A stretch of 64,000 nt of DNA from Dryas octopetala (Eukaryota > Streptophyta > Magnoliopsida > Rosales > Rosaceae). The position numbers were made by a program, and so were the translations under genes. Of the stretch, positions 43,301-57,845 are shown one piece after another. The notes under the pieces were generated by a model. It was given only the letters and a program-made list of their open reading frames with translations. It did no database searches and was not told the origin of the DNA. The stretch covers positions 20,535,923 to 20,599,922 of the forward strand of contig OY992834.1 of assembly GCA_963921425.1 (NCBI GenBank). The letters run 5' to 3'. Position 1 is the stretch's first letter; each line of letters opens with the position of its first letter.

Positions 43301-46300
43301 ATCTCATCGGAAATTATTTTTGTTTCTTTTAAATTGTCACTTACATGTTCAACCTTCTACGGGAATCAAATACTGGAAATCCAACACAGTCAATTATACC
43401 TGATTTTCTTCAACTTGATGAGCACCCTTTGTATCTTCCTTTTTAGCACGCTTAGACCTGTCATTTGGTTTAGTTTGGTATTTAGACCGCCCATCAGGTG
43501 GCAAAAGTTCCATAGGCACTACTCCTTCAATACCATGGTCAGTAAACTGAAATTAAATCCACATGAATGGTGTGAAACTCCGTGAATAAAATTAATGATA
43601 CATTATAAATATCACCACAGTAAGTTTTAATATTAATCATACTCTAGAAAATCCTTCCAAGTCTTGTCTAGCTGAAAATCGAAGACCTTTCCAGCAATAA
43701 ACCTGCATAATTAAAATTTACTTTTGGATAGAATAAAATCAACTTTTAAGCGGAAGGCTAGTCTCGACAATTCCAATGACTTCAAAATATTAATAAGCAT
43801 GAGTAATACACATCCAAACACATGGTGGAACATTTGAACAGTGCAAACTAGTCAATAAATAACCCTTATATGTTAGCAATGAAAAAGTGCCACTCAAATG
43901 TACAAATTAGCAACTAGCTGACAGCTTGGTGTATCATCTAGATCATGACACTTTGACTTGACTAACAAGCCAAATTGCCTAATTCAATATCTGTGGTGAA
44001 ATTGCCTATTTCAATATCAGTGGTGCAATTATGCTATTTTGTTCACTTACTATGCAGAAATATCGCAAGGAGTTTTCTTTTCCTTTTTCTTTGTTTGTTT
44101 ATTGGACCAGGAAAAACCATATACTTTCCAGTTTTGGTGCAATAGTAGTCTATATATCTCGCCTTCAATACTAGGAAAGAAAACATTTTAGTAAATATAC
44201 TAGGCGAGATAGTAGTGGCCTACTTAGAAAGGTAGCCCTCCATGGAATTCCATTTAACTGCCAATAAACTAATAATTGCATCGAAAGTAGGTTTTAGTTA
44301 ATATTCCACATAACCTTTATTTAATTTGTTTCAATGGACTACATCTTTGTCTTCTAGTTTAGGTGCCCAGTTAGCACTTCTATACACCCTTTTGTTTTTA
44401 AGACTTGCAAACTACAGTTATGAAATATAATGTTTAAAAATACTCAAATTTATTAATAAGGTTTAAAAATGCTATTTTTATTTCTTTTTTGATAAATATC
44501 AGAAGCTCACAATTAGTTAGAGTTCATATATAAACTCAGATGACACATAATCCAACAAATTTTTTATGACAAAATTTTGATATTCAATGCACTAATTTAA
44601 AAGACAATAGCAAAATTGAGTCTCATGTCACTACCGAAACAAACAGATGCCCCATTCAAGAAAGACCCAAACGTTTTATATTTAGTAATTTTTCCAGAAA
44701 GCTATGAAGAGATGAACGTTTCTTTTATTGATAGGTAGGGTTGTAGGACAAACATGATCATTTATTTTAATGGTAGTTCGAATGCCTATCAAGGCAGCAA
44801 ATAAGATTAAGAAGCTTACGAGGGATTTTTTATTTTATTTATTTTTTGTGGGAGGGAGTAGCTCAGCAGGCAAAGGAGAGCAGGATCACCTAGTTAATTG
44901 AGTATCTCATCCTCGGTTGTTAGGTGGGTTAAAAACTTGGGCAAAAGGAATCTAGCTTTCTTAGAGAAGTGGTTGCAGAGATTCCCACCATGGACACTAT
45001 ACCCCAACGATTCAAAAAATTTATCTTGCCAAAGCATGTCATGAGAAATACTGGGTGAGTCATTGTTAGAAAGTTCATTGAATCAGTCTAGGTCCCTCTT
45101 AGTAGCAATACTCCCAAAATTGAATATGAAGTTCTATGAAGCAAAACTCACTCTGTTATTTTTGTGGTGATAATCAGGTTCTATTCCAGCTGTTGGATCC
45201 ATCTGTCATTCCAAGAAATGAACTTTATGTTTAATATACAGGTATGGAGAAAGAAAATCTCATAACATCAGAAGGGATAAAAAAGACAAAAAAAGAAAAA
45301 GAAAAGATTTAGTTGGACATTGAAAAGCAAATCAGGATGCTTACATCTTCAGCCAAGGGTTTCCAGTACTCAGTGATGGCAGGTGTTCGCACACGTTGAG
45401 GATCAGTCAAAGCATTCTGGACATGTCAACAAAACTCTTGAGCGAAAAATAATAGCATAAATATATAAATTAGTGTTATGGTTGACATTACTGAAAGCAA
45501 ATATGTTTCTTCCCCACTGACTTGAACTCTAAATCATTTTTCATCTTTATAATAAGAGTTGAACTGATGATGGCAAAAATTAATCTCTACTATGCTTTCC
45601 AAATTCAATATGGTTTTCCTCTGCAGGTCATGCATGTCTGTCCATTTTGTAGCTAAGAGAGCCAAAGAAAGGAAGTACAGAGACATAAACCATATTTAAA
45701 AACACATATTTGGTCCCTTGTTGAGTTCTTTCAATTTTATTTCTAGAATGAATCTAAACTTCATTTGCTTAGTTGCAATCAACAAGATATGTCTTGTAGC
45801 ACTAACTTTCTGCATCTATGGTGTTCCATATCTCCAAATGTGCAGAGTTCCCTAATAAAACTGTCATATATTAACACAACAGTTCTCCGTTCTCCTATAA
45901 GAGTAACTGTACTAATTCAGATTAAAAATTTGGTTTGAAGAATCAGCAAACTGCTCTTAATTTTTTTTTTTTTTAAGTAACAAAAGAATAATAAATTTTG
46001 GTGACAGAACACCTTCCATTCTACTTATGAAAATATATCAAATCTCATGTCTTGAATATTTAACCATATAGAATCAGCTTGTTTTGAAGGCTTGTGAAAT
46101 ATTTTAGGTTTCCAAAACTAATAAATAATTCAAAACACTTAAGTTGAGAACGGTTTTCATGTTGAAGCTAGAACTTATACAGTAATCATATCATAATCAA
46201 TAAGCTTGCAATACAGATTAACTGAAATCATGCATACCGGATTCTGATCTGCCCACTTCCACAACTGAGAGAGTTCTTTATTTCCCAGTCTCCACCTCGG

Positions 46301-49300
46301 CCTACTGGTGAATTTAGAAAAATAAAAAATTCAATATGTGTCAATTGTCAAACAAAACAAGATGGACATTCCCAAATTTTAATTTGTAAGCATGGGTATG
46401 TGAGCATGACACTATGGAGCAAAAATTAATTGCATACATATTACTGAATCAGGACAATATGAAAAGTCCCAATTGAATTGAATTTTCCGCTACATGCAGA
46501 TTATAACTTTGTTTTAGTGGTTTCTGACTTTCTATAAACGGTTTTATAGTCAATGCATTTTCCACTAATTCTAAACCTCATCCAAGCATTTCAAAACAAT
46601 AATGGCATTTATGGCTTAATCTTAATGGGAGAGATACATTAATTAGGAAAAGAAAATAGGAAAAAAAAAAAAAAAAAAAAGCAAAACAAGGGTTGCTTCA
46701 TCGGTTCTGTATTTGTTCTCTTCCAAGAAGATTTTTCATTGATACCACACCAGTATAAAAGGAGTTTACAACACTGTAACCTACCATTATATATAACTGG
46801 ACCCTTCAGCATATTGACAGAGCAAAATAATGAGGGGGTATTCATCATATAATAAAAGATAATAACCTTACTTGGGTCTTTAAATTGGTTACAAAGAACT
46901 GAATCTGGAAGCACAGAAAGACTCTCAAAAGCCTCCTATATCTAGTTCAAAGGATGAAAATATCCGCCTAATACCAATATTTTAGCATTACTGTGAGTTG
47001 CCAAGATATTTTGAAAAGCTTTTTGTGGTGGACATTACTCCAAGTTAGTTTGAAATTTTGAAAAGGTTTCAGAAAAGACATATCCTAATAAACCATTTTG
47101 TAGTAAATATACTAGGTATGGACACATAGGTAATTTAAAAATAAATTGTCATGTCTGCTGTGTAAAAAAATAAGAAAAATATTAATTCGCCCATAAGGAT
47201 GCTTATACTCAATCATTCTTAGAATCTCAATGGAATTAATAAGTTTTCACGCACCAAAATATAAATTTCAAGAACATACATGTGCCAGTGGTAGTGGCAT
47301 GCACTGTATTCATTATCCGTGTCATATATTTATCATGAATGCTACTTTATGAAATTTACATGTTAAAATTGATTAATTATTAATTGATTTAGTATTTCCT
47401 GAAGTTTCATGCAAATTTCTATGTTTCCAATTAATTCAGTTGTTTCTGCAAATTTTGTTGATATATCCATCCATATCGATATTTCTATTTTCTACAGGTA
47501 CTGACATAAATATCCTCTCACTGTCACTGCCACATGGAAATACCAACCACAAATTATTGTGCCAAGATATCTTTTATACGAAAAAAATACTAAAAGAAGA
47601 ACAAAATGCAAAAGGCATTTGCCTGATTTAGGTGGAACTTTCAACATGTATGAACTTCATTTTGCCCTAAAATTTTGTAAAAGAAAATAAACGCCTTTCA
47701 ACATTGATGGTCTTTTAGAGTCTAGTTGTCGAAAGCATACATAGGAGGCAAATCCTACTACCCACAAACAGAAGTACTATGGCCACATGAAATAACTAAA
47801 GCAGAATCGTGTAACAGGCAAGAAAAGAAAGGATGAATTTCCTTTCTATCCTCTTCCCATATTCATTTTAGGACCTTACAGAAAAGTAAAATTTTACATA
47901 CCGCTTTTTGGCGCCATCTTGGACCACTTTCTTCTCTATTGGCTGCTTCTCAAATGGTGGACAACCATCACGTTTCCACCATACCTAAGCACAATTAAAC
48001 CCAGATTAGGCTCGACAACAATCACACCCAATTGCAGAGGGGAAGAGAGAAAACACTCTCACCCAATTCTTTTCACGCTCTAATATATGCTCAATTTTAT
48101 GAAGAAAATCTTCCCCCTTGGGTGGGGTCATTTCAAGCAGCTTTTTCACACGCTCCTCGCAAGATTTTATTTCTTCTTTCTGAAATTTTCAAGGAAATGT
48201 TGTTTAGCAAACTTTATAATACAGTGCATATATATTAAAGCCAACTTTATAATATCAATACTCATAAACAACTGTATGCATCTAACAATGTCCAAATGAA
48301 TATAAGAGCAAAAGGCATGCTAAACTAACTCATTCAACTTTCTTGCTTAACCAAAACCCAGGCGATGTTCACTCATTCGGTAAGCAATCAACTTTTGTGC
48401 ATAGCAGCAAAGAGTACCAATTTACTTTCCCAGTGACTATCATATGCTTTTGATATCAAAAGAATACAATGAACTCATCAAATTTCATGAGGGAAATTAG
48501 AGAAATCACTCAACTCCACACAAAACTGATGCAGATGCCTGGATTTGGAGTACATTCATAATTACATTCATAATTCAACAAGTACAGCACACTGATACAA
48601 AGTTATAGAAAGTGCTCAGAAAAATTTGCACTACTTTAACCCATCCTTGTAAGATTTGGAGATTAAAAAAAAAAAAATACATAACACATGTAAGGAGTCT
48701 CAATCTTCCCAAATTTCATACACACACTTTCAAACATATATGTGGTTTTAACATTCAATTTCCCAATTTTATGCTGATGTTTTGTACTACAAACAAATCC
48801 ATCCACCTAAATTTTCTTTCTGAACATAGCACCAGATATGGAAAGTTATCTTCTTCTTTTTTTTCATATTTAAGTTAAAAAAGGGAAAGAAAAAAAAAGT
48901 TTATCAAACTTAAAAAGACATCATTACAGCACTAACCATGCTTTCAGAAGGCAAATCTTTTTCACTTTTTCCTGGGGCCTGCAAGCAAATAAGAGTCGGT
49001 CAGAACATTTACCACTTTATAGTACTATCAAGATTTAGAGAAAACATTGATCAAATTGGAGGTCGAGGAAGGACATTAAAACTGGCCCCAAAGTTAAGGG
49101 AGGTATGATAATTACAATTAAGACCTTCTAAATTGCTACCTTCAGATAATCGAACAATATGAGGCACTGCATAAGAATGTGGCGTCGGAAACTCGGATCC
49201 TTCAACTGAACCCACCAGGAAAGAAAGAAACAAATAAAAACTTTTGAAATCATAATAATGGTCTACCAAAAAGAAAAATATAGGTACAACCCTTTCCAGC

Positions 49301-52300
49301 ATTTCTAACCTCCAAACCCATCAGTTTACTGCTTGTAAGATACTTTATGCTGAAAGTTGTCGATTCCTCCTGCAAATTGTTGGCATCTCCCTCTTCATCA
49401 CTTAATGGTTGAGCTTCAAAGGTATTCAGGACAACCTAAACAAGAAATTCAAGAAAAGCATATTTTATATGAATAATGAAAAAGAGAAAGAGAAACTGCT
49501 TTTTTTTCTTTTTTTCTGTTTTAAAAGAAGAAAGAGAAACTGTCATACCATCAAGATAAACACAAAGAAAACTTATCAGGAGACAACTGTAATACCATTA
49601 GACTGGACGTAAATTTCTGCCACTTGGTTGGAGCAAGAGTTAAGGAAGCAGGGTTACAAAAATTTTCCTGAAAATCCAACCACACAAGTTTCTCAGCAAA
49701 TTTTATTTGAGAACCTCTTCAAAGATGCCATCTATCCAAGTTAACTGAAACAACTCCAGACTGAGGCTTTAAAGTTCTGCTTTACAAGCATTCCAAAGAG
49801 CAATTAACATTATAGCATATTTGAGATCTCTGACATAATGAGTGATAACTGCAGCTGACAGATATTTGATAAAATTTGAAGCTTAAACTATTTGAAAGAT
49901 TAGCCCACCTGCTGACAACCAAAGATGAAAATGATGGTGTCGGTGGAAAATTGGTAGTCTAGAATTACGGAATGTTAATGGTAAAAATATCGGTAAAAAA
50001 CAACAAAAATGACAGAAATTTTCTTAAAACAAGAAAAGTTTGAATGAATAGGAAATGCTAAAACAATAAATAATGCATCAATTAAACATGTAAACTTCAT
50101 AAAATAGTATATCAACAATAATGTGTGCCACTGGACATATGACCTTGAAACCAATCAATATAAAAATGTCACCACCTTAACTCTCTCTCTCTCTCCCTAC
50201 AATAAACCCATTTTTTACAATTAACAAAGCACATCCTTCATTGTATAACTTTTGCAGTAGACTAGAAGTCAATACTATTAATGAAAGAATAATAAGGCGT
50301 TTCTGGAAAGATCAACAAAGCACATCCAGCATTTGTAACACATATCTCTTCTTATTATCTGATTTTATTAGCGAAAAAAGAAAACCCATTGTTTGACTGG
50401 CATAAATGGTGGTCTAAAGTCCCAATTTACAGTTTCTTGAATGCTAAACCAAATAAAAACATTTACAGTAAAGTTATTTACATTGCCATGAGAAGGGCAA
50501 CGACAGTGGCAATTGAAAGAGTCATTGACAATATTTCTTTCCCCACTTAACTAACACCACTGTTAGTAATAACAACGGTACTGTTAGTAATTGGGCAGTG
50601 CCAAAATAAAAGATATGCTCATCCTAATTAACAAATACAGATGATTCAATTAGCAACCACAAAATTCACAACCACATTTCTGATGTTTTATTTACATTTA
50701 ATATAACCAAGTCCTATAGAGCAACAAGAGAGGGGATACTCCTTGTTTACAAGGTTATCTGCTCTTGCTATCTCGCCACTTCATTCACTCTCTTTTGCAC
50801 TTCTCACACAAGATCGCATCACAAAGAGAAGCATAATGTATCTTACTCTAGCATATCAAAACAAAGGTAGAGCTTGTTTCAATGTGGTTGCTACCCACTC
50901 TTCATCATCATCAGCAGACTTCTTGTCTCAGCTACCATTATCATCAGCCTTGCTGTTACTGCATTTCTAACTACAAAATTTCCAGAAATTTTGGTCGATA
51001 CCAAAATTTCAGTGGGCCTTTTTTAGGAGTATTGGAAAATGAAGCTTTTTGCCTCAGATTTCAAACAGTACCCAAGATTACCAACATCTATAATTATTGA
51101 GATGTCAACGATAGGGTGGAAGGGTATATCTTCTATCCCCTTATTGGTGTTGGTGGGTTTGAGAACGCAAATGGTAGAATGAAATTTCAATGTGACAGTA
51201 AACACTTTAACACTGGTAAAAAGGATGTTTTGAACAAGTTCTTATCTTACTATCATGAATGAGTAGCTCTACTACTATTTCAAAATTTATATTTAAAAAT
51301 TTGCTTTTTGAACAGAATGACAAGAAAATGGTTGAAGAAAAGTAGAAATTATTTAATTTTCTAAATTTTCTTTGTCATTAAATCATGCTGTGAAGTGACA
51401 TAATTTACCTGTAAACTCCAGAAGGTCTTGTAGAAGTTGAAATCGATGGAAATTTCTGAAAATTGTAAACAGACTAAAATATTCTTAAGAGACCTATAGT
51501 CACAAGCAAAGTTGAACAAACTAGATATATATAACGACATCAAAGTTAAGATATCATGCAACTGTTCAGAAAGGATGTACCATCAGGGGGATCTTTCTCA
51601 TATTTTGTTTCGTTTGATGTGTTAAAAACTCCTTTGATATTCACAGCTGCAAGCATCAACCAGAAGAGCAACTTGAATACCAAACAAAAGCAAATAAGTA
51701 CACGTAAAGTCCAGGGTTGACGACAAACAAGTACCTGAGCGCTCAGATAACGGAAAAAAGTGTGCCAGAAACATTAGAATTCGTCCACAAAAGACCACAT
51801 CATTTGCCTATAAGTCAAGTTCCAAGATATCAGCACAAAAAAAAATTTATCACAATAATTTTTGCAAATTAAAATTAATTATCAATATGGTTACAGTTTT
51901 GTCAAATACTGAACTATCAGATGTATAGTTAAAGCCCTTATTTTTAAATAAATATTATTGTTTCATAATTCAAAAGAAAGAAAGGTATCAGCATGAGTTA
52001 ACACCATATTTTTCAATTACCGCACACCAGCAAAGTTTATATTTCCAACCAAAAATCCACAAAGAAGCCAATACCGCACACCAGCAGAGCATAATCACCT
52101 TTTTATTGGTCCAATACCCAAGTAATTTTCTTTATCTTTTTTTGGTACAATGCCCAAGTAATTTTCTACCAGCAAGAAGTAGTCTTCTGAGGACAAACCC
52201 ACACTACTCCAAAAAATTGAACAGCCTAACTCATATTTGCATTATGGGAGGACAATACCAAAAATATGATTAACACTATCTTCCTTCCCTTTTGTTACTA

Positions 52301-53531
52301 CCATGGACACTTATTATCATTGAACCAAAACTACTTCAATGTTGATACACTTGTAGCTTTAGCCATAGGTTTTCAAAATAGAAATTTATCTCTAACCAAC
52401 CAATTTCTATTACACCATTCATAGATCATGATCAATCAAACCAGATTGAAACAAAAATTTAAAATATATGTTTGTTTGCACTACTTGTGTATGCCAGTTA
52501 TGCTGCCCCTTTTGGTGTTTTTCGAAAGAGTTCCCTCACTAAATTTTAAAGATTTTTTTGTGAACAAATACCTTTTGCATTTATCAAACCCTTTAATCTA
52601 TTTAATTGGGGTTTTAATGAAGGCAAATTTCCCCTCTTCAATCAGCAGTATGCCACATACAGTAAATTCCAACAGTGGTAATTTCGATTTATGAACAGAA
52701 AATTGAAATCTGGAAGATAGAGCATAGCAACAAGAATATTGAAGGCAACTAATAAATTTAATAAGGTTTGAATATTAAATCAATGCCAACTTTACATTCT
52801 GCAGCAATGTGAGAAATACGATAGGATGAAAGAACCTTCTTTCTAAAACATTGTAACAGAATGCATTATCCTCAAATTATGCACAATATGCACCTACCGT
52901 CACAAAGTTTTGAATACATCACAGATTAAACAGAGCACCAGTTAATTAAGAATTTTATAAACATAATTAAATCAGCTTTAAATGTGACTTCGTAAATGGC
53001 ATACATGTACAATTTCTAGTATTTGTAAGACAAAAATTAAAAATCACAATGTAGGGAAAATTAAGAAAAAATAATGGATTTTGAAACCGATAATGACTAG
53101 TATGAGTAATGACACCACCTTTGATAGACGACGTAGAAGTTGGTTGCATGTTCTCAACATCACAAGTTTTCCTCGAGCAAAAAGCTCTTGCTGCATGTTG
53201 TGAATCCATATAATTAAAAAAACAAAAACAAAAACAAAAACAAAAACAAGAATGAAAAGAGATAGGAAGTAAAAGAATTGAAAGAAGGAAAAAGAAACCT
53301 TATGACGATCAAAAGACAAACCTTTCCTAATATATCTTGTTTACTCTCTATATAACCAAAAACATCTTTGCAGTTTCTCATAGTAGACATTTCTGTTAAG
53401 TCTTCCAACAACTGAAATATCATGCCGCCTTCAACGTGCTCTTTCTCACAAAGATACAACACAATGTCTGGTAAAATAAAAAAAATAAAAAGAACTGTTA
53501 CAGATATATATATGTACATATTTATATATAT

Positions 53532-53585
<54 letters not shown>

Positions 53586-56500
53586 AGAGAGAGTGTGATA
53601 ATATGGAGGCTACAAGACTCATTAATTTTCTTCGTTATCCCTATGAATCTTCTGCATATTTCACTCATACCCAGCCGCAATCAAAACATGTCTGGGACTC
53701 ATGAAACCCCTGAGTTCCTGCTATTGAGAACCCCAATTCAACCTACCATTAAGTACCACCAAGATACATCAAACTAGCCATTTATTTTTTCTTTGAATGT
53801 CATACGCCTGTTCAAAGCCCCAGAACAGCCCCCAACTCAAACCTTTCCCACAAAAAATAAATCCCTAAACCATACCTCTAATAATACCCCTTCTACCCAT
53901 TCACCAAAATAAATAAATAAATAATTATTAAAATAATAATAATGCCCCTTCTACCCTTTAAACTGTAAATTTGACAAACATTTAGCTATTGAATGGCTTT
54001 TGTAACCCAAAGAGCTGATCTACGCTTGCTGTTCTATATTACAGGATATACAGTTCTACAATTGAAAATCAAAAGTCACTGAATTTTCTCATGAATATGT
54101 TAGGTGCGATCTAAATGTCAAAACACTCAGCCAAAAGGCCGAGAAAGGCATGATCTAAATGTCAAAAGACAAAACCCAAACAGTAAAAGCACAAATACAA
54201 ATTTATCATAAGAGATTTTTAGGATCTATGCAAGTATGCCACAAGAAGCCCGCCAAATTAATTCATACTGCACCTCCAACACACCACCCTAGGAAATTCT
54301 TTATATTACTGTTTCAAAAGCTACACAATATCTTCCTTATCTCCTTAAGTGTAAGAACATTAATTCTTGCAGAAAGGTACTGAAGATTACAGAAAATAAA
54401 AAATAAAAAAAGGTAAGAAAAGAAGATATGTTTCATGGAAAAAGGAAGTCAGGAGCATTCAATACACAACTAAGAGCTTGACAAAAGATTCTGAACAAGG
54501 ACATGTACAGACCAAGGAGACGTGGAATATGTCCCCGGGTAGTTTCTCCATCATCAATTGATTGACCATACTGCATTATCTGCACGCCAGACTGTACTGA
54601 AGAAGCCTGTAAAAATATATGCAATGCAAATATCAAGCTACTAAACATAAAATTTCAAAGAAAAAGAAACACATTAGAGATGAACTGCTGTGTGTTGATA
54701 TCTAAAATGTAAAATATTGAAGCTAATGGGGAAATTAAGTATTTATGTTAGTTTTCATTTATTCATTTGTTTTCTGGGTTAAAACAAAAGTAAACTTGCC
54801 ACATCCAACTTCAAATTGCAAAATGCTCCACTTACAAAGCCAAGTTGAAATATCCCTGTCATTATTAATGTGACTTTTGATTTTCAAATTCAAATCATAT
54901 GCATGTGATGCAGGGCATCTAGGAAAGTTTTTAAACCCAAGTGCCCACAAGTACTCTTGGATTAGTGAGTTATTAGAATTCTAGCCTTCAGATTTTTCTC
55001 ATGTGTATTTTGCTGTCATATGTATGTTATTACTCTAACAAATAGCTAATTACAAGTCATCACAAAAGCCATGTGATCAACATGTGACCTTATAATGAAC
55101 TTGGATGGCAAGATTTAATAAAAATGTAAGTAAAGGAAAGAGATAGTAGGCTTGCTAGAAACTTAGTATAAATTATAAAAGGCCCTTTAAATGTAAACAA
55201 ATTTTTCCATCTAATGAATGAAAGTCATATTGACTCTTGAACCTAGATTAGCATATTAAATTTAATTATTTCACTGTCTTTTACTGTAATCTGCTACTCT
55301 TGGTTGAATATCTTCTCTAATGCATCAAAGTGATATTAGAGCCATGTTTGGTATTGAAAGAGGTAGAGGTGTATAGGAAATTAAGGACAGCAAACAGAGA
55401 TGAGGCATATTATTGAAGATTTCTGCAGGTTGTGCAAACTCTTCAGATATGGAAATGAGAGGAGACCCATATGAGGATTCAGGATGGTGACCATTTAAAT
55501 CATGAAGTATGAAGCAAATTGGAAGAATCAGTTCATGCATGCACTTGAAACCCAAGATTTTGATAGAAAATGTATTGATTGGTTTTCTTCACCGATCTAT
55601 TATTCACAACAAATAAAAGCAAAAATATCATGAAGAAGCTACAGAAGATATTGTTGTATTATAATTCTGAGGTAGCCAATAATATAGACATGAGGAAGTA
55701 AAGATTGGAAAGATAAATCACCACTGGCTTATATTAATAATAATAAGACAAAACATAAAACACTTAAACACACAAAATTTTTTATTGGAAAAACACACTA
55801 CATAAAAGTCACCATTTTAACTCAAATATGATACACTGTCTTTACTATGAAAATGTAAAAAGAAACATGATCCTTTTAAAAGGTGTAACAAAATCTTCCC
55901 TTCATATGCAATAAGAATAATTTAAAAATACAGTATACTTCACGATACAATCAAACAGTCAAAATATTCTCTGAACAAGTACCAGAAAGAAAAACATACC
56001 ACCAGTTCCTGAAGCAATGTCCGGAGGATATTTTCTAACAATTGATTCTCATCTTGGACTAACTTTGTCTGTTTCTGTCATGAACAAAACAATTGCCCCA
56101 TTAGAATTGACTAAATGACTCCATCAAAAAGAGAAAGATTCAAATATTTGACTCGTCTTTATATGTATCACGGTCATAATACATGTCATCATGTAAAATC
56201 AAGATATATGGGAAGAAAGTAATGCTATGATAAATCCCACCCGCCAAGGATCAACCATTGCAGCAAGTGAAAGGCTAATGGACAAAATCGGATTGGAGCC
56301 TTATAGACAAAGGTAACCAAAATACATATCCAAATGTAGGAGACAGGAAAGACACTTAAAATCATATTTGTGTTTAATAAGTAAAGCCATAAAATTTACA
56401 CGAAAACTTAGCTTATCATCGTTTAGTTTTATTTTTTGGTACCACATAATAAAGTTAAGTAAGCTTAATCCTGAACCTGAGGGATCTATAGTGGCTACCT

Positions 56501-56679
56501 GAGGTTTTATAACTTCTTGAACTGTCTGCAGGGCAAAACTTTCAGGTGGGCCAGGTTGCAGTATGGCCCTCCTGAACACTTCCTGAGAATAAAAACACAA
56601 AGAGCAGCATAATCATATCTGACTGAGAGGACCCAATAACAATAACAACAATAATTGTGATGACAATGAGGCTCACCAT
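40381..56679 (-). CDS. THO1: THO complex subunit 1 (THO1/HPR1), 21 coding exons
   Basis: This is a core subunit of THO/TREX, the nuclear complex coupling transcription to mRNA export; in plants it also affects small-RNA pathways. Minus-strand coding exons: 56679-56677, 56582-56499, 56074-56000, 54606-54513, 53467-53322, 53190-53119, 51806-51734 (start uncertain by 1), 51646-51581, 51455-51409, 49667-49596, 49435-49310, 49205-49140, 48978-48937, 48179-48063, 47984-47902, 46301-46238, 45416-45345, 45202-45152, 43702-43643, 43546-43400, 40644-40381. That counts as 21 segments including the one-codon start. All phases fit; total 1,824 nt, 607 residues (Arabidopsis about 599). Diagnostic pieces: [20 protein letters not shown] (residues 3-22), [20 protein letters not shown] (about 91), [20 protein letters not shown] (about 137), [11 protein letters not shown] (210-220), [20 protein letters not shown] (about 353), [18 protein letters not shown] (ends 434). 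A basic nuclear-localisation-like RSKRAKKED lies near 501. The Asp/Glu-rich last exon is the variable tail. I see no stop or frame break. Confidence 0.95.
41667..42833. mobile_element. Mutator-type element in the last THO1 intron
   Basis: The ends GAGAAATTTGCACATTTACC and the inverse of GGTAAATGTGCAAATTTCTC are flanked by a perfect 9-bp duplication ATAATTAAA (41658-41666, 42834-42842). Inverted repeats span about 160 bp. The core (about 41940-42600) is pyrimidine-rich then purine-rich, with CCTCCC/CTCTCT and GAGAGG/GGGGAGG blocks that can pair. I see no transposase. Confidence 0.92.
53541..53593 (+). repeat. (GA)n microsatellite in a THO1 intron
   Basis: About 52 bp of GA, interrupted by TG, lies between coding exons 4 and 5 of THO1. 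An (AAAAAC)n stretch of about 30 bp lies in the following intron near 53219-53250. Confidence 0.93.
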
Positions 56680-57340
56680 GTTGAGGACCTCAACCAGACT
56701 GCCTACACTGAAGCCAACAATAAATGTCTGTCTGTCCACTCCTAGAAACAAAGCCTTCCCAAAAGCTCAACTAAAATGATTTGAGAAACTTTCTGCAGCA
56801 CAAAAAAAACAATATTGAACGGACATTAATAACAAAAGGAATTATTCACTTAAAAGCAATTGACCCATTTTGAAATGTCAACCAAGCAATACTAATTTGG
56901 TTTCAGAAACCAAAACCCAGTTAATGCTAAAGTATTTTCATAGTAGATTACGGAAGTTTCAAAGAAGAAATATTAGTTTTACTGATATTAAAGAATTTCA
57001 TAGGTTGGAGGATTTAAAGAAGAAAATAAAAGACTAAAATAAAACTTAAGGAATTGTATTCTGCTAAAATCAACCATGGATTCTAGGTACACTTGGCTCT
57101 CCCTTCAATTTCCAAGAGAGGCAAACGGTTTCTCAGAGGTTCCCTTCAATGAATTTTAGATGCAAAATTCTCGACGGAAAATAAAAGAGAAAATAGAAAG
57201 AAGAAACAAACCGTCGTAATAGTGGCGTGATGGCTGGAGGTTGCGGCGCCGGCGGGGGTGGAGGTTTAGGCGTGGAATGAAATGGTTCTTGTCTCTTCTC
57301 TGTTGCTTAGCCAACCTGCAGATTAGCTCTCAAAACAAAT
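56677..57340 (-). promoter_or_regulatory. THO1: THO1 5' untranslated exons and promoter-proximal region
   Basis: An upstream exon ends at 57212 before donor GTTTGT. A second (56792-56677, acceptor TGCTGCAG) ends precisely with the ATG before GTGAGCC. The first exon is GC-rich (ccgccggcgccgcaacctcc on the minus strand). The start site is probably near 57300-57350; no clear TATA box is seen. The next transposon begins near 57429, so the undisturbed promoter is short. Confidence 0.65.
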
Positions 57341-57845
57341 CCTCGTAGCCAAAATCAAAGTTACTTGGGAGTTCGGAACTTGTCTTTCAAATCTTAATGG
57401 TTCCAATTTAATATAGGGTGTTTTAGGTACGGGTGTGCATGGTTGGAAAAACCGAACTACAAAAAATAACCTTAACCAAATCAATATTTTTGAAACGGTC
57501 AATTTGAGAACTAAAACTAAAGCAAGTCTAGTCCAAAACCGACTGGTTTGGTTAATTGAGAATATCGATTGATTCGGTTATTCGAAAATCAGATAATAAT
57601 TGATATATCCTAAATGATATACCATATACCTTATATCTTATCGCATATACTTATATACCATATAGTAGTATATTTTATACCAACTACTTATACTATTATA
57701 TTCTATACCCTAAACCATATATCTTTTAACTATAATTGTTTTAGTATATATACACCCTAGTATAGTATATACAAACTATAAATTACGTACTAATCCTATA
57801 AAGTATAAACTATACTATAAACATATACAAACATATATAAACATA

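Noticed and set aside
52428..52694. 88-residue plus-strand frame in a THO1 intron
   Set aside because: It is a chance frame in AT-rich intron, with no motif and no neighbours supporting it.
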